A DNA stretch of 64,000 nt from contig CP136067.1 in NCBI GenBank assembly GCA_032622095.1, positions 91,878,707 to 91,942,706 on the forward strand, read 5' to 3'. This document shows positions 45,205 to 56,683 of this stretch, piece after piece (positions within the stretch are counted from its first letter, which is position 1; each line of letters starts with the position of its first letter). Source of the DNA: Siphonodentalium dalli (Eukaryota > Mollusca > Scaphopoda > Gadilida > Siphonodentaliidae). The notes under the pieces are model-generated. The model was not told the DNA's origin. It did not search any database and saw only the letters and a list, made by a program, of their open reading frames with translations. A program made the translations under genes and the position numbers.

Positions 45205-45425
45205 TGTCTGTCATTTGCAGAATGAGGTCCCCAGAGGGTGAATTTAGTGATGCTATCCCGCATAGCAGGCTAGCATACCAAATTCACCCTCTGGGGATCT
45301 CATTCTGCTTACACCTCAGCAGAATGAGGTTCCCAGAGGGTGAATTTGGTGATGCTAGTCCACTATGCAGGGTAGCATCACTAAATTCACCCTCTGGGGA
45401 CCTAATTCTGCAAATGACAGACAGA
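45205..45425. repeat. S-family double hairpin
   Basis: CAGAATGAGGTCCCCAGAGG with GTGAATTTAGTGATGCT occurs twice, each time with its inverse; the outer flanks are TGTCATTTGC and GCAAATGACAG. Related copies lie at 51172, 52715 and 56684. Confidence 0.7.
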
Positions 45426-45728
45426 CTATTTAAAGGCTTGTGCATAAACGGTAACGATTGAAAGACAAAGTAGTATTCAAATTTCATTATTGAATTAACC
45501 ATTACTGTCAACAAACAGTGATTGATTCATGAATGTTTACTCACCAGGTCACGCACATCCTGGATTCAACTATTATAGTTAGATTTAACTATTATAATTG
45601 AATTTGACAATGAAAAATATATTATTTCCCTGGGTTTTATTTTTATTTTGGGATAGCGCATCCATGTTGCACCCATTAACACTATTACACCAAATGATCA
45701 TAGTTTTGCAATCTTTTGCGCCATCTTA

Positions 45729-45871
45729 CCCTTTCAGTGCCAAGTCCGATTTTTGTATCAACCCATTTAGAGCTCTTTCCATCAATGTATCACATTATTA
45801 TAATCAATAAATTTAAAAAATGATCAAGGAAATATGGGTTGATACAAAAATCGGACCTGGCACTGAAAGGG
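45729..45871. mobile_element. TTAA-type hairpin (CCCTTTCAGTGCC)
   Basis: CCCTTTCAGTGCCAAGTCCG and its inverse CGGACCTGGCACTGAAAGGG are the ends, with TTGTATCAACCCAT pairing further in. TTAA is kept on the right side; the left has TTAC. Confidence 0.7.
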
Positions 45872-45998
45872 TTAATAATAATGGCACGAGTATGCCTTTC
45901 TAAATTGAATTAATATGACAACACAGTCGCCCCTTCATAACAATATTCAGACCAACTGAATGTTAATTGACTTCCTTATAATGTACCAACATCATTAA

Positions 45999-46375
45999 CC
46001 CTCTTATGACGGGAGCTGCACTGGCGCAACATTAAAGAACCTGTGCCAATGCATTCTCTTATATATGCGAGACGACCTAAAATAACGCATTGGCCTAAAC
46101 AAAAATGCTCATTTTTTTTTTATCAATTGTTATTACATTCTTTAACAATTTTTATCATTTTTTATCATTATTTCTTACATTCTTTAACAATTTTTTTTTA
46201 TCATTTTTGTTATTTTTTCTTGCATTTTTAACAATTATAAAAAATAATATAAAATTTGTTAGGCCAATGTATTCTCTTTTAGATACGAGAATACAGGTAT
46301 GGGAGACTCGCATATATAAGAGAATACACTGGCACAGGGTTTTCGCAAAAATTCAGGAAGCTCGTCATGAAAGGG
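45999..46375. mobile_element. TTAA-flanked MITE (CCCTCTTATGACGGGAGC)
   Basis: The left end CCCTCTTATGACGGGAGC and right end GCTCGTCATGAAAGGG are flanked by TTAA (45995-45998, 46376-46379). Inside are inverted pairs of ATTCTCTTATATATGCGAG and a T-rich stretch. It is a piggyBac-like non-autonomous element. Confidence 0.8.
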
Positions 46376-46379
46376 TTAA

Positions 46380-46847
46380 TCATTCACATTGATTGAGACA
46401 TGTTATTTTGCCAGAAAAACAAAAATGGTATACCGAATAAGTGCGACACTGATCTGTAATTATTTTTGTCAAATATGATATTGGACCATCCTTCTTTTAT
46501 CAAATTCACAAAACGGCAATTTCAATATTCAAGTTTTCAGTATAGTAAATTGAACTATAGTAGTTTAATTCAGGATGTTCCTGGTCATCCGAGGCAGGAA
46601 CATAATATCCAGTACCGGCAGTCAGACAGTTATGTTCAAAATGTATTTCCAAATGAAGTTAGCACAACATAAACACAGCAATTTCGTTGGTTGTCAATGG
46701 GACACGAAACATGCTATACTAAAGGCAGCATTGTATAAGGCCGCCACTTGTACATAATAAATCAATAGACTATACTTGAACAACCATCTCCGGACACACC
46801 AAAGAGAATTCTGTCATTTCTTGACAAATTTAGAATTATCAATCTAA
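46380..46847. other. no gene seen
   Basis: Short overlapping frames (46466-46672, 46575-46757) have no motif and no splice context. Nothing else was recognised. Confidence 0.4.
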
Positions 46848-47052
46848 ACGTCCCGAATATGGAGCTCTTTTTGAACTATAAACATCCCAAATAAAGAGCT
46901 CTTTTATAATTATAAACCTCCCAAAAAATGAGCTCTATTGGAACTATAAACCTCCTGAATAAAGCTCTTTTGGAACTATAAACCTCACGATTAAAGAGCT
47001 CTTTTGGAACTATAAACCTCTCGAATAACGAGTCCTTTTGGAATTATAAGCC
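46848..47052. repeat. 33-bp minisatellite, six units
   Basis: The phrase GAACTATAAACCTC-CGAATAAAGAGCTCTTTTG repeats about six times with small indels. It makes no continuous coding frame. Confidence 0.8.
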
Positions 47053-48540
47053 ATTGCTAAAAGGCACATGCTAAAATTATTCAATTCTTCTGAGAGAATG
47101 ACATTAAGGTGGAGGTCAAGTGACCAATTGTTAACAGGCATTTGGAGGCAAATCTCGAGAGCAAAAGTTAAAGTACAGAGTTGCAAATATTTCTGGGTGT
47201 CACTTGATGCAGTATTGAAAATAATACACATTTATCTGGCGGTCGGCTTGAAACTTTTTCCATCAGAATGTTTGGCTATTCATTTAGAATTTTATAATAA
47301 TTTTTCAAGAGTGGGTCAATTGTTGTAATTTCAGAATAAAAATGATTTAGTCCCGGACAGCAACTTCGATCGTATACAAATTTTGCTCCAGAGTTTTTCA
47401 TAGAAATCCACATTCAAAATGTTTCACTTAACCTCCCTTTTAATTTCACCAGAGAAAAGAGCTTCACTGAGTGAACTTAAACATGTATTCATGACTCTCT
47501 CTATATCTCAAACACATAACAAAATTAATCGAGGTATAAATTAGTACACATTATATATTTTTGTTAGGACATAGTTATTGTAGTAATACCAGCAGATTAA
47601 AAGATAGTTAAAATTATAATGAAGATAACAAAACCTCCCTAAAATGTCCGTGGATCTTGGTCAGTGTTTGACTTATCCAAAACTTGTGATTTTTTAAAGG
47701 TCAACTTAATTTTCGAACCCCCAAATAATTTTATATAAAATATATGCCATATGATATACCATTTGAAAGAGGATAGGAAAGGATAGGATAATTTTATTTA
47801 TAACACACATATGAATAGTACAATGGAATTAACATATAACTAGATAATAATGCAGTATATTGCCGGGTTGTCTTCCTGCTTCCCCCGAGGAAGCTCCAAA
47901 ACATTGTATTATCAACGTATTCGGTGTAATAAACTGAACATCTTGTTTTTGTTGCGATACCAACTTGTTTCATGTACTGCAAAGTATTAGTTTCAATGGA
48001 AGGGGAATAACTCTATCTGAAGATAAAGAGATATTCCCCTTCCATTGAAAATACATTTTTAGTTTGAGTTTCAGCTGTTTTCTATTTCTCTATGGGCATA
48101 TTCTGAGACACAGACGTTTCAAATGGTGATGAGTTATAGTATTTTAATCATATTTTATGGCATAGATTGTTATTAAAACCGTGTATCAAGGCACTATAAA
48201 AAAATAATTGGTGACTCGAAAATTAAGTCTGCCAGCATCTATTACAAGTTATTATAAAAGTCAAATGTGATGTACAATTATTTATTATTATTATCATATA
48301 GCTACTGACTAGACCTTTACAGTTTTAATTTTAACCCTTTCTATAAAAGTATACATTGGAATGGTCTATTATTTATTTGGAGGGATGTTACGGATATATG
48401 AGCAAACGACAGTCAGATGAAAAGATAATACAAGTGAAGAAGAATTCATATTCATTGATGGTCATTTGTTGAACTTATAATCTGAACAATCCTAAGGGAT
48501 TACGAGTCATCAATTTAGTATTTAGTAAAGAAATGGTTAA
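47053..48540. other. no gene; one short hairpin
   Basis: No exon is supported. At 47991-48050 TTTCAATGGAAGGGGAATA and its inverse TATTCCCCTTCCATTGAAA form a hairpin with a loop of about 22 bases. The remainder is AT-rich. Confidence 0.45.
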
Positions 48541-49054
48541 AGGCACAGGCGGCGTTCGTTGCAGAAATATTCATATTTGTTCAAATCGCCATCAACAGAA
48601 GGAACACCAAAATATATAGTTCCGCTCATATGCCAAACATAATCAGCGCGTAAATAGTATATTGTCGTCAAGACGTACGATGGTGTACATAAACAAGACA
48701 CTGCTCGCGTTACAGAAGTTGTGCTTCTGTTTACATAACACAGCGCAATTTTATTGGTTAATCACACACAAATTATATAAACGCTCTTTATTATTTCCAT
48801 ATCAGGAAAACAGTAACAAAGAACGTCATGTTTACCATATCCGGATCTAAACAAAAGCCGGGAAACGTAAATTTTTTTGCTTTTGTTTACATAACAAAGG
48901 GGAAAAAATTGACAATAACATACTGTTTATGCCATATTTCTGATTGGCATAAGAACAAAGTATGTCTATATCTTACTATTCCTTCTGTTTATGGCGGTTT
49001 TTGACAGAGGTGAATATTTTAACAGCATACCCATCGCCAACGCTGCCCGTATCT
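48541..49054. mobile_element. D2: TTAA-flanked element
   Basis: TTAA lies at 48537-48540 and 49055-49058. The ends AGGCACAGGCGGCGTT and AACGCTGCCCGTATCT are imperfect inverted repeats. A close relative (D1) is at 27561-28095. No transposase; piggyBac-like by target site. Confidence 0.7.
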
Positions 49055-49360
49055 TTAACCCAGTGCTTTCGACCCAAACCTCTTTAACTTTTTTGAAAAT
49101 AACATCATCTAACTGCGTTCAGCTCTATTATCCACACAATTTTGTAAAACTCTGACTGTATCTTAAATGTCATGAATTTGTGTAGACAGAGTCTTCTCGG
49201 CGCACAACTGCTTGGGATATCGGGACAGGACTCGGTCCAAAACATCATCAACTGAACCGATATCCCAAGCTGCTGTGGACGAAGAAGACTTAAACATCAT
49301 CAACCAAACCGATATACCAAGCTGTTAAGGACCGAGAAGATTTGGTCTAGGATTTGTGAA

Positions 49361-49723
49361 CAGGCTTCTCAACAGTACCAGTACCGCTAACGGAACCATT
49401 GGTACTTGGGACAATTTTCACGGTACTGAGTGTTGAGTACTGGGGTACACGTTACTAGGCAGCACTCAAATTAGTAGTCTATATACATTTGTATTAGCGA
49501 TGGATTTAAATTCTTCTCAATCCACATTGTTATCTACTTCCAGCCATAAGATCAACCTGTATTTCGTACATTGGCACATTGTACATATAACTCGTATAAA
49601 TCCAAGCAGCGACATACAATATTATCAATTGAGACTTTCGGTACCGGAACTGGTACCCGAGTACCACACGCGGAACTGTCCTGGTACCGATAGGTCTGGA
49701 ACTGTCGGTACTTGAGAAGCCTG
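49361..49723. mobile_element. hAT-like MITE with perfect 8-bp duplication
   Basis: Ends CAGGCTTCTCAA and TTGAGAAGCCTG are inverted repeats, and TTTGTGAA flanks both sides (49353-49360, 49724-49731). GGTACC-type words (GTACCAGTACCG, CGGTACCGGAACTGGTACC) are repeated near both ends. The 8-bp duplication points to the hAT superfamily. Confidence 0.85.
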
Positions 49724-49825
49724 TTTGTGAAACATAGTTAACTTAGTCCCAGAAGCATCCCTTGTTATTAAGAGCAAAATTTGAAGCAATCACATTATTC
49801 TACAAACAGAAATAAAATGATCAGA

Positions 49826-50172
49826 TACTGGTATATCATACAACCAGGTATATTATATGAGACAAGGTATATAATAAGACCAGGTATATCATAAGACCAG
49901 GTATATCACACAAGAACAGGTATATCATATGACCAGGTATATCATAAGACCAGGTATATCATATGACCAGGTATATCATATGACCAGGTATATCACAAGA
50001 ACAGGTATATCATATGACCAGGTATATCATATGACCAGGTATATCATATGACCAGGTATATCATAAGACCAGGTATATTATGAGACCAGGTATATCATAA
50101 GACCAGGTATATTATTAGACCAGGTCTTTCATAAGACCAGGTATATTATGAGACCAGGTATATCATAAGTTG
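49826..50172. repeat. 15-16 bp minisatellite (ACCAGGTATATCAT)
   Basis: About 22 units of GACCAGGTATATCATA, with alternation of AAG and ATG between units and a few TATTAT variants. It ends near 50172. No coding frame. Confidence 0.9.
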
Positions 50173-50452
50173 AGGTTTATATCATAAGCAGCGAAATAAA
50201 AATAACAAGCATCTAAAATCATAAACTGTTTACATTTTGTTAAAATTTAACTTTGAGGTAACACCCCTTGTTAAGTGTCCTGCCAATTTGCTATGATGCT
50301 GGCGGCCAAGTTAATATGTTATGATGTTAATGAGTCCTGCTCATTTGCTATGATGCTGGTAGGTCAAACTGATGCAGTTAAGATATAGTAGTGCTATTTT
50401 ATTTATAGTAGTCATGTTTGGCTGATCTGAACAAATCTATGAAAAGCCGCTA

Positions 50453-50665
50453 CAATAATGCCCTAAGTAATCGACTCCTTAACCACAGCAGAATTATGGG
50501 TAACTTTTCAGGATTTAGTTGGAAATATGGCTTGTTGCCATTCATCGGAAAGCTCTTGTGGAGAGCTTTCCGATGAATGGCAACAAGCCATATTTCCGAC
50601 TAAATCCTGAAAAGTTACCTATAATTCTGCTGTGGTTAAGGAGTCGATTACTTAGGGCATTACTG
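50453..50665. mobile_element. M6: palindromic Tc1/mariner-like MITE
   Basis: Full copy, with CAATAATGCCC and GGGCATTACTG ends between TA duplicates, turning at AAGCTCTTGTGGAGAGCTT. It lies about 270 bp beyond the stop codon of the host gene and so may fall in its 3' region. Confidence 0.85.
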
Positions 50666-50937
50666 TATGTGTAAAAAGCATTTCAAATTCAGCAGGACAC
50701 ATATGCATCTGTATATATGCAGGATGCATATTTTATCATACCCCCTTCACAAACACATGTCAATCAATGATGGGGCCAAACGGGATATTTGAAATATTCC
50801 AAGGACATTTGAATCAGAGATCTGATTCAGTGTCAACACCGAATCATACCAGCGATATTGACATTGAATCAAATCTCGAATATTCGCAGCGCCCTGTTAT
50901 GGGAAATTGTATTAACTTAAAAGCTTGACGATTCAAT

Positions 50938-51114
50938 TCAATCGACCCGAGTCACCTCGAGTTTGACACAGAATTCTTTCTCCCATGACTCCCGTATGCC
51001 GTCCGCCAGAGAAGTAATTCCGTGAAGTGTTTCCATGACGATATGCCAGCATCTCTCTTCATTTGACTCCTCATTGAAGAAATTTATCTTCAGGTGTGTC
51101 ACACCCTCCAACTC
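50938..51114 (-). CDS. host gene, last exon (exon D)
   Basis: On the minus strand the acceptor TTATCTTTCAG precedes GAGTTGGAG at 51114. The exon encodes 58 residues in phase 0 (ELEGVTHLKINFFNEESNEE to EKEFCVKLEVTRVD) and ends with TGA at 50938-50940. A candidate polyadenylation signal (AATAAA on minus) lies only near 50400, beyond M6. The product is not identified. The pattern WHIV-LHGI-LADGI-SWE reads like an amphipathic C-terminal helix. No transposon-type motif is visible. Confidence 0.65.
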   Translation of the reverse strand, partial: ELEGVTHLKINFFNEESNEERCWHIVMETLHGITSLADGIRESWEKEFCVKLEVTRVD

Positions 51115-51171
51115 CTGAAAGATAAATGTCAATATTGCTGTGGCTCAATTAAGCCTGAATTTTGTGTACTT

Positions 51172-51552
51172 GTTATTTGCAGAATGAGGTCCCTAGAGGG
51201 TAATTTAGTGCTGCTATCCTGCATAGCGGGCAAGCATCACCAAATTCACCCTATGGGGACATCATTTTGCTTAGGCCTATATTCTGGGAAGTGTCTACAG
51301 TCTCAAATTAACATGGTAACTTTTTCCCCTTCTCGGAAGTTTCTATATCCCCTAATTTGCAGAAGATAAAATTAACGAGGTTATTAATGGATGAACATCA
51401 CCAACTTCAACTGGGGAACTTCAATCTGATCCTAGGTCTCCCATAGCAATTAAGGCCTAAGCAGAATTTGATGATGCAAGCCCTCTGTGTGGGATAGCAT
51501 CACTAAATTCACCCTATGGGGACCTCATTCGGCAAATGATAAGACAAACTAT
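51172..51552. repeat. S-family element in the last intron
   Basis: TTATTTGCAGAATGAGGTCCC at the left and GGGGACCTCATTCGGCAAATGATA at the right (shortened) are inverted, enclosing TTTGCAGAAGATAAAAT and TAGGTCTCCCATAGCAATT. The same inner order occurs at 56684-57019. No coding content. Confidence 0.65.
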
Positions 51553-51714
51553 TTGCAGACTTGGGCTCAATACCAGGCATCATATATTGTAAATGGTACG
51601 GAGCCTGATAAAGGTCTAGCATTCCTACAATGGGGCTCAATTTCAGATGGGGTAAAAGTTATGAAAAACATCCTCTTTGGCCTTTTTATTTGTCTGTCTG
51701 ATTTGAGGAAACGT

Positions 51715-52200
51715 TATTAATTTTATGATAGCTCCTCCCACCAGTGTAGAAATGTTATTAATTTTATGTTAAGCTCCACCCACCAGTGTAGTACCATTAT
51801 GTAACATTTATTTTATGTTAAGCTCCACCAACCAGTGTATAAACGTTATTAATTTTATGCTAAGCTTCACCAATCAGCGTAGAAACAATATTAATTTTAT
51901 GTTAAGCGTCACCCACTAGTGTAGAAACATTATTAATTTTATGTTATGCTCCACCGTCATCCACTAGTGTAGTAACATTATTTATTTTATGTTATGCTCC
52001 ACCCATGAGTGTATGAGCGTTATTAATTTTATGCTAAGCTCCACCAATCAGTGTAGAAACAAAATTAATTTTATGTTAAGCGCCACCCACCAGTGTAGAA
52101 ACATTATTAATTTTATGCTAGCTCCACCAATCAGTGTGGAAATGTTATTAATTTTATTATAAGCTCCACCCACCAGCGTAGAAACGTTATTAATTTTCTG
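51715..52200. repeat. 43-bp minisatellite touching the exon C donor
   Basis: About eleven units of TTATTAATTTTATGTTAAGC then TCCACCCACCAGTGTAGAAACG. On the minus strand each unit contains AATAACGTTTCTAC, the same sequence that provides the probable splice donor of exon C. The array begins within the last bases of that exon. Confidence 0.8.
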
Positions 52201-52364
52201 TATCTCCTTCAGCTCGAATTGAGATCCTGTTGCCGAAGATCGTTTCTTCTTTTTTTCTTTCTTTCCATCCTGTATAGATTTCGGAGGTAGATTTTGTTGG
52301 TTTTCGACTACGAGACATATTTCTGTAGCTGTCACCACAACGCTGATCGGTGTCTGGGAATCAT
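52186..52364 (-). CDS. host gene, exon C
   Basis: The acceptor GTTTCTTTTGCAG precedes ATGATTCCC at 52364 on the minus strand. Two bases complete an Asp codon begun by exon B; then follow DSQTPISVVVTATEICLVVE, a basic stretch (GKKEKKKKRSSA) and FELKEIQ. The donor is uncertain: AATAAC|GTTTCT at 52186 keeps phase 0 into exon D but is weak; an end after ATACAG (52198) would also keep the frame but lacks GT. The lysine run could act in nuclear targeting or membrane charge contact, which is inference only. Confidence 0.6.
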
Positions 52365-52714
52365 CTGCAAAAGAAACAAATCCAAAGCCTTTACATTCAT
52401 GAGTCGAGAGCAATTGTCCAAAACTGCTAGCAGCACCCCCCCCTCCGTATGTACTCAGTAGAACACAGCTAGAGCGGTACTATTACATATAGGATGACTT
52501 TAAGTATTTTTAGGGAAATTCCAGAAATATACTTCTATAAACTAGCAAGAAATTAGCAATATATAGATCTTCGTAAGCATCTCCTAGAAGCCACAGTGAA
52601 ATATGATTTAGTGATTTCACTGTAGGTGTTTCTATGATTTCACTGTAGGTTTCTATTTCACTGTAGGTTTCTATTTCACTGTAGCCATCCTCATTTTAAA
52701 GTCGATATCAAGCC

Positions 52715-52990
52715 TGAATATAGTGTGTCTGACATTTGCAGAATGAGGTCCCCAGAGGGTGAATTTAGTGACGCTATCCTGCCCAGCGGGCTAGCATGAC
52801 CAAATTAATTTTGCTTAGGGAGACCTAGTATCAGATTGAAGTTGGTGATATTCAACTCTATTATGCATTTTATCTTCTGCAAATTAGGAGATATAGAAAC
52901 TGAACTGAAGGGAAAAAGTAACTAAAAACAATAATTTGAGACTCTAGATGCTTCCCAGAAGATGAGTAATCCAAGTAATGAGCTTATGGG
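52715..52990. repeat. S-family element, partial
   Basis: Starts CCTGAATATAGTGTGTCTGACATT (shortened), then CAGAATGAGGTCCCCAGAGG, and contains TCTTCTGCAAATTAGGAGAT. The closing inverse end is missing. It lies in the intron between exons B and C. Confidence 0.6.
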
Positions 52991-53106
52991 TTTTATCTAA
53001 TTATTTTGTGGTGGTTTTATTGTGTCAAATCAGACGCGGCATCTTTTAATAATTCATGTCCCTCCACTTGATTATCATAAAACTATTAAACCAATCACCT
53101 GTCTTT

Positions 53107-53760
53107 AGGTAGCAATACACGATTTCCAGCAATTTTGGCCAACCTGGGAGGGGGATACTGTACTTCAAATCAATGCTGAGCCATTATTTTTGCCACAGGT
53201 CCCATCAAGCATGTTTTAATTTGTACAGAAATTTTAGGTGTAATCATATGTCTGTACTTTAGCTTCTTTGTAAATTTGTCATTGAGTTATGCCCCTTGGT
53301 TTGCACACACAAAACGCTCAATTTTACCCATTTTTTTTACTCAAATTGACCATTTTCAACCCAAAAATAGACCAATACAGAGCGAATGTCAGTAAATAAG
53401 CTTCTTCCACCTGATAGAGCTATGTTAGAGCTGAGAAATATTTGAAATAGAATAAAAGTTATCGTATCAATTTGAAAAAAATGTCTTGCAAAGCGCAGAT
53501 GACAGAATTCAGGGGAGAGAAATCGGGCTATTTTCCTGTATCCATTAACACAGAGTTGGCTTTCACTGAAAACAAAAATCCTGTTGCATATCCAAATTTT
53601 CCACTTTTTTCGAGAACTTTCCCAGTTTTGTAAAATAATTAAACCTTCAAACCAGTAATGACACATTTAACACAGGCTACACTGGCTGTTATGCCCCCAA
53701 GATGCTTATTTTTCTATTTTTCAGACCCCCTACAACCCGATAAATCGTGTACTGCTACCT
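53107..53760. mobile_element. 654-bp TIR element (AGGTAGCAATACACGATTT)
   Basis: AGGTAGCAATACACGATTT at the left and AAATCGTGTACTGCTACCT at the right are inverted repeats. A minus frame of 109 codons inside has no motif and I do not call it. The element abuts the next one, P, with only about 5 bases between. Confidence 0.65.
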
Positions 53761-54182
53761 TATACTAGAGGCCAAAAAAAAATTAATGAATTGATTCTCA
53801 GGCACCGCCGCTCTCATAAAATAGGGGCCGCCTAACTCTTTTTATTTTAAATCCAAACAACCAACGATCAAATAATTCAAATCGCAGCCGATTCGCGTTC
53901 AAGTGGCGAGTTCGTGGCTAGTTCTCCGTTTGCGGAAGTGCCGGAATTCGCTATTTCCGGTTTACGCTTTTAGCACGTGGTAATGTAATAATTACGACAG
54001 GAATACCACTTCGAAACGAACTACAGCGAGTTATGGCAGTGCGCTGCTGGGGAGATGATAGGCCTCGGTATTTACGCAAAAAACATGATTAAATAAAGCG
54101 AACTAATGTGATTCATTAAAGCAGGTTGCATTATTTACAGTTATTTATAAGTTCACAAACAAACGAGTCGTACCGTTTCTTC

Positions 54183-55616
54183 TAGTGATGAGCCGATAAT
54201 CGGGAACGACAATCGGAATCGGCCGATTGTGGCCCATCGGATGACAATCGGTACTCGGGTTTCAACATCGGCATTTCCGATTGTCTAAATAAAAATCAGG
54301 TGCTTGTTTTTCTTCAATAAACTGTTTTAAATATGACGATGTTTTGTTGAATAAATGACCAGTAAACATGGGGAAAGTTATTTACCAAACACAAACTTGA
54401 TATACAGCAATGTCGTCTTCAATACCCCTTGTCTGGGTCTATGTTTGAACAATATATTACTGTGGGGATTGCCGGAAAGCACGTGACACTTTGGGTTAGA
54501 GCCAGGCTGCGATGATAACGCCGTGATTGCGCGTAATCATAAATTATATGATGATGTACACAAATTACATCTCATGGGACTCATGTACGCCAATACGTAA
54601 CTTTATTATTCGTCAACATGTAGACATTTTGATTTATGTATGTCAGACTATCAAAAATCAAAATGTATGCATATGCAGCACAACAAATCTATCTATATAG
54701 TACACGCAGCGTAAAACAGGTATAAACTATAGAAACCGAAAGTGCATGTCACGTGACATTTAATTGCGCAGCTGACTTCACTGTTTGTTCAATTAAATTG
54801 AGCATATTATAACATGTGTATCAGTTGTCAGGACGCAGGAATAAGCATTAATAGCAAGATATTAAAAAGAATTAAAGAAATTTATTTATTAATTTTACCA
54901 TCTGTAATTAATCTTTTCAAAGTCTTTCACCCGACACAACTTTCCATTAATGATTAACTTTAAATAGTCGAAGACAATGTCATTCCATCCAGTCAGCCTC
55001 GTGTGACGTCACGTATAGGTCACCACCAATAATTATTTTGATGACCATGCCGTAATCAACAATCAAATTGTGTCTGCGAAATTGACATGAACATGGTGTA
55101 ACTTGCAACTATAGTTCAGTCGGGTCATTTCCTTTGATGTGATATCTTTGAATTGGGATCAAAGAAAAATGCTGTTTGATGAATTGTTATCAAAAACGGG
55201 CCATGGATATGTCGTCGTACACGTGGCTACATCAAATTTTCAAACAATTTGTTGTGGAATAGACTAGAATACATGGGTAAGTTAATGCATTGCATCGTCG
55301 ATTCGTCGATACAATACATTACAATAAATAAACCGAGGCCCCATACCACAGCCTCTGCAGGACATGTGCCTGTATTCGATCACAAGTCCGCTGATACCGG
55401 TACCTACCTATATATACTTACCCAAACGTATACTCATGTATACTGTGTACTGGCATATTACTACGGTTGTTGCTTGCATCTAATTCTAAGCATTATATTA
55501 TACATATAACATATTCTGGTATAAGTATAACAATAATCGGAATCGGCACCTGAATCGGCCGATTGTGATCTCAAATAATCGGCGCAAGGCACTATTTGAC
55601 AATCGGCTCATCACTA
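54183..55616. mobile_element. H: hAT-like element, perfect 8-bp duplication
   Basis: The ends TAGTGATGAGCCGAT and ATCGGCTCATCACTA are inverted; GTTTCTTC flanks both sides (54175-54182 and 55617-55624). Near both ends CAATCGGAATCGG and CGGCCGATTGTG recur, as subterminal repeats. Terminal TAGTGATG and an 8-bp duplication fit the hAT superfamily. No transposase frame was found in its 1.4 kb. Confidence 0.85.
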
Positions 55617-55644
55617 GTTTCTTCACCGGCAAATTCCGTGATTT

Positions 55645-55890
55645 GTGAGGGTGTATGTTCGACAGAACTTTAAATGCTCTGACCAAATCGAAATTCCATA
55701 TTTCAGCTGTAAATCCTTCCCAGACATCTGCATAAAATGTGGTGGAATGGAAAATTTGGACAAGGTTGATGGTTGCCATCCACAGTGTAAGACGTGTCTT
55801 AAAAAATTTCAGACAGTGCTATCTCGTAAGCGCAACTTCTCTAGTGAGAAACAGGAGAAGTTGAAAGCTAAACGAAACAAGGCAAAATGA
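55645..55890 (+). CDS. Cys-rich C-terminal frame within element P
   Basis: A splice-like TTCGACAG at about 55663 precedes NFKCSDQIEIPYFSCKSF, then CIKCGG and GCHPQCKTCLKKF, and a basic tail KLKAKRNKAK with a TGA at 55888-55890. Paired Cys suggest a zinc-binding domain. As it lies between the TIRs of P it is probably the last exon of a protein once carried by that element, but a host exon on the plus strand is also possible. The family is not recognised. Confidence 0.4.
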   Translation: MRVYVRQNFKCSDQIEIPYFSCKSFPDICIKCGGMENLDKVDGCHPQCKTCLKKFQTVLSRKRNFSSEKQEKLKAKRNKAK

Positions 55891-56683
55891 GCATGTCTGC
55901 AATTTCCCAAGACGCATTTAACCAGTGTGAATGGCAAACATCAGTTTAATACCTCACTATATTTAATATAATCATTCCATTTTCCGTCCTTTCATTTGAT
56001 TAGCTTTAAGAGGAACAACCTCGATGTTATTTTAGAAGTAGGATACTTCAATGCATATATTTTATTTTATACACTTTTCCAGTTTTATTTCACTACTAGT
56101 CTGTTGTTTTGTTTTGTTTATTGGTTCGCAGTTTAAATTATAATGATTCCACAATTAATTGAGCCTTCTGGTCTTGATTTCGGGGATCCCAGATGTATGT
56201 CTGAACTGGCCGCTGGAAATAAAAAATAAAAATAAAAACCGCCCTCCCTCATTCATTTGAAAAAAAAATTGCCTGAGAATCAATTCATTAATTTTGTTTG
56301 GCCTACTAGTAATGATATAAAGGATACAGCAGCTTAGGGGCATCTCTAAATAATGGGGGATTAGTTTTGTAAATATCACCATCATACTCAAGGGCCCAAC
56401 CTCCCTGGTATTAACAATTAACTATCTGTTGAGAGGTGTTAACTTCCCCATACCTCCATAGGCGGCTACTAGAAAACTGGTATGAATCGTTCGTGACATA
56501 GATCATTTAAGTTAAAAATTTCTCCAAAAAAAAAAACCCTGAATTTAGCGTGTCTGACATTTCTTTAGTGTCAAATTTGACAGTGGATCTTTAAACTTGA
56601 AAGAGGCACAGAAGGAATTTTGTCCTTGACCTATCTTGGCCGGTTTATTGGCTGGTAAAAGTGAAGGGAATTTGGAAATCAAG

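Larger units (their letters stand above)
53765..56309. mobile_element. P: 2.5 kb TIR element in an intron, split by a hAT
   Basis: TIRs pair CTAGAGGCCAAAAAAAAATT with the inverse of AATTTTGTTTGGCCTACTAG and continue through AATGAATTGATTCTCAGGCA. It contains the hAT element H at 54183-55616 and a plus-strand frame with several Cys pairs (55645-55890). Without H its length is about 1.1 kb. A solo end resembling its right terminus lies at 62100-62185. Confidence 0.65.

Noticed and set aside
49826-50172. Regular short repeats resembling a CRISPR array
   Set aside because: Units are direct tandem copies of 15-16 bp with no unique spacers, and the context is eukaryotic; it is a minisatellite.
53337-53666. 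109-codon minus frame
   Set aside because: It lies within a TIR element, has no motif and no splice context matching the host gene phases.
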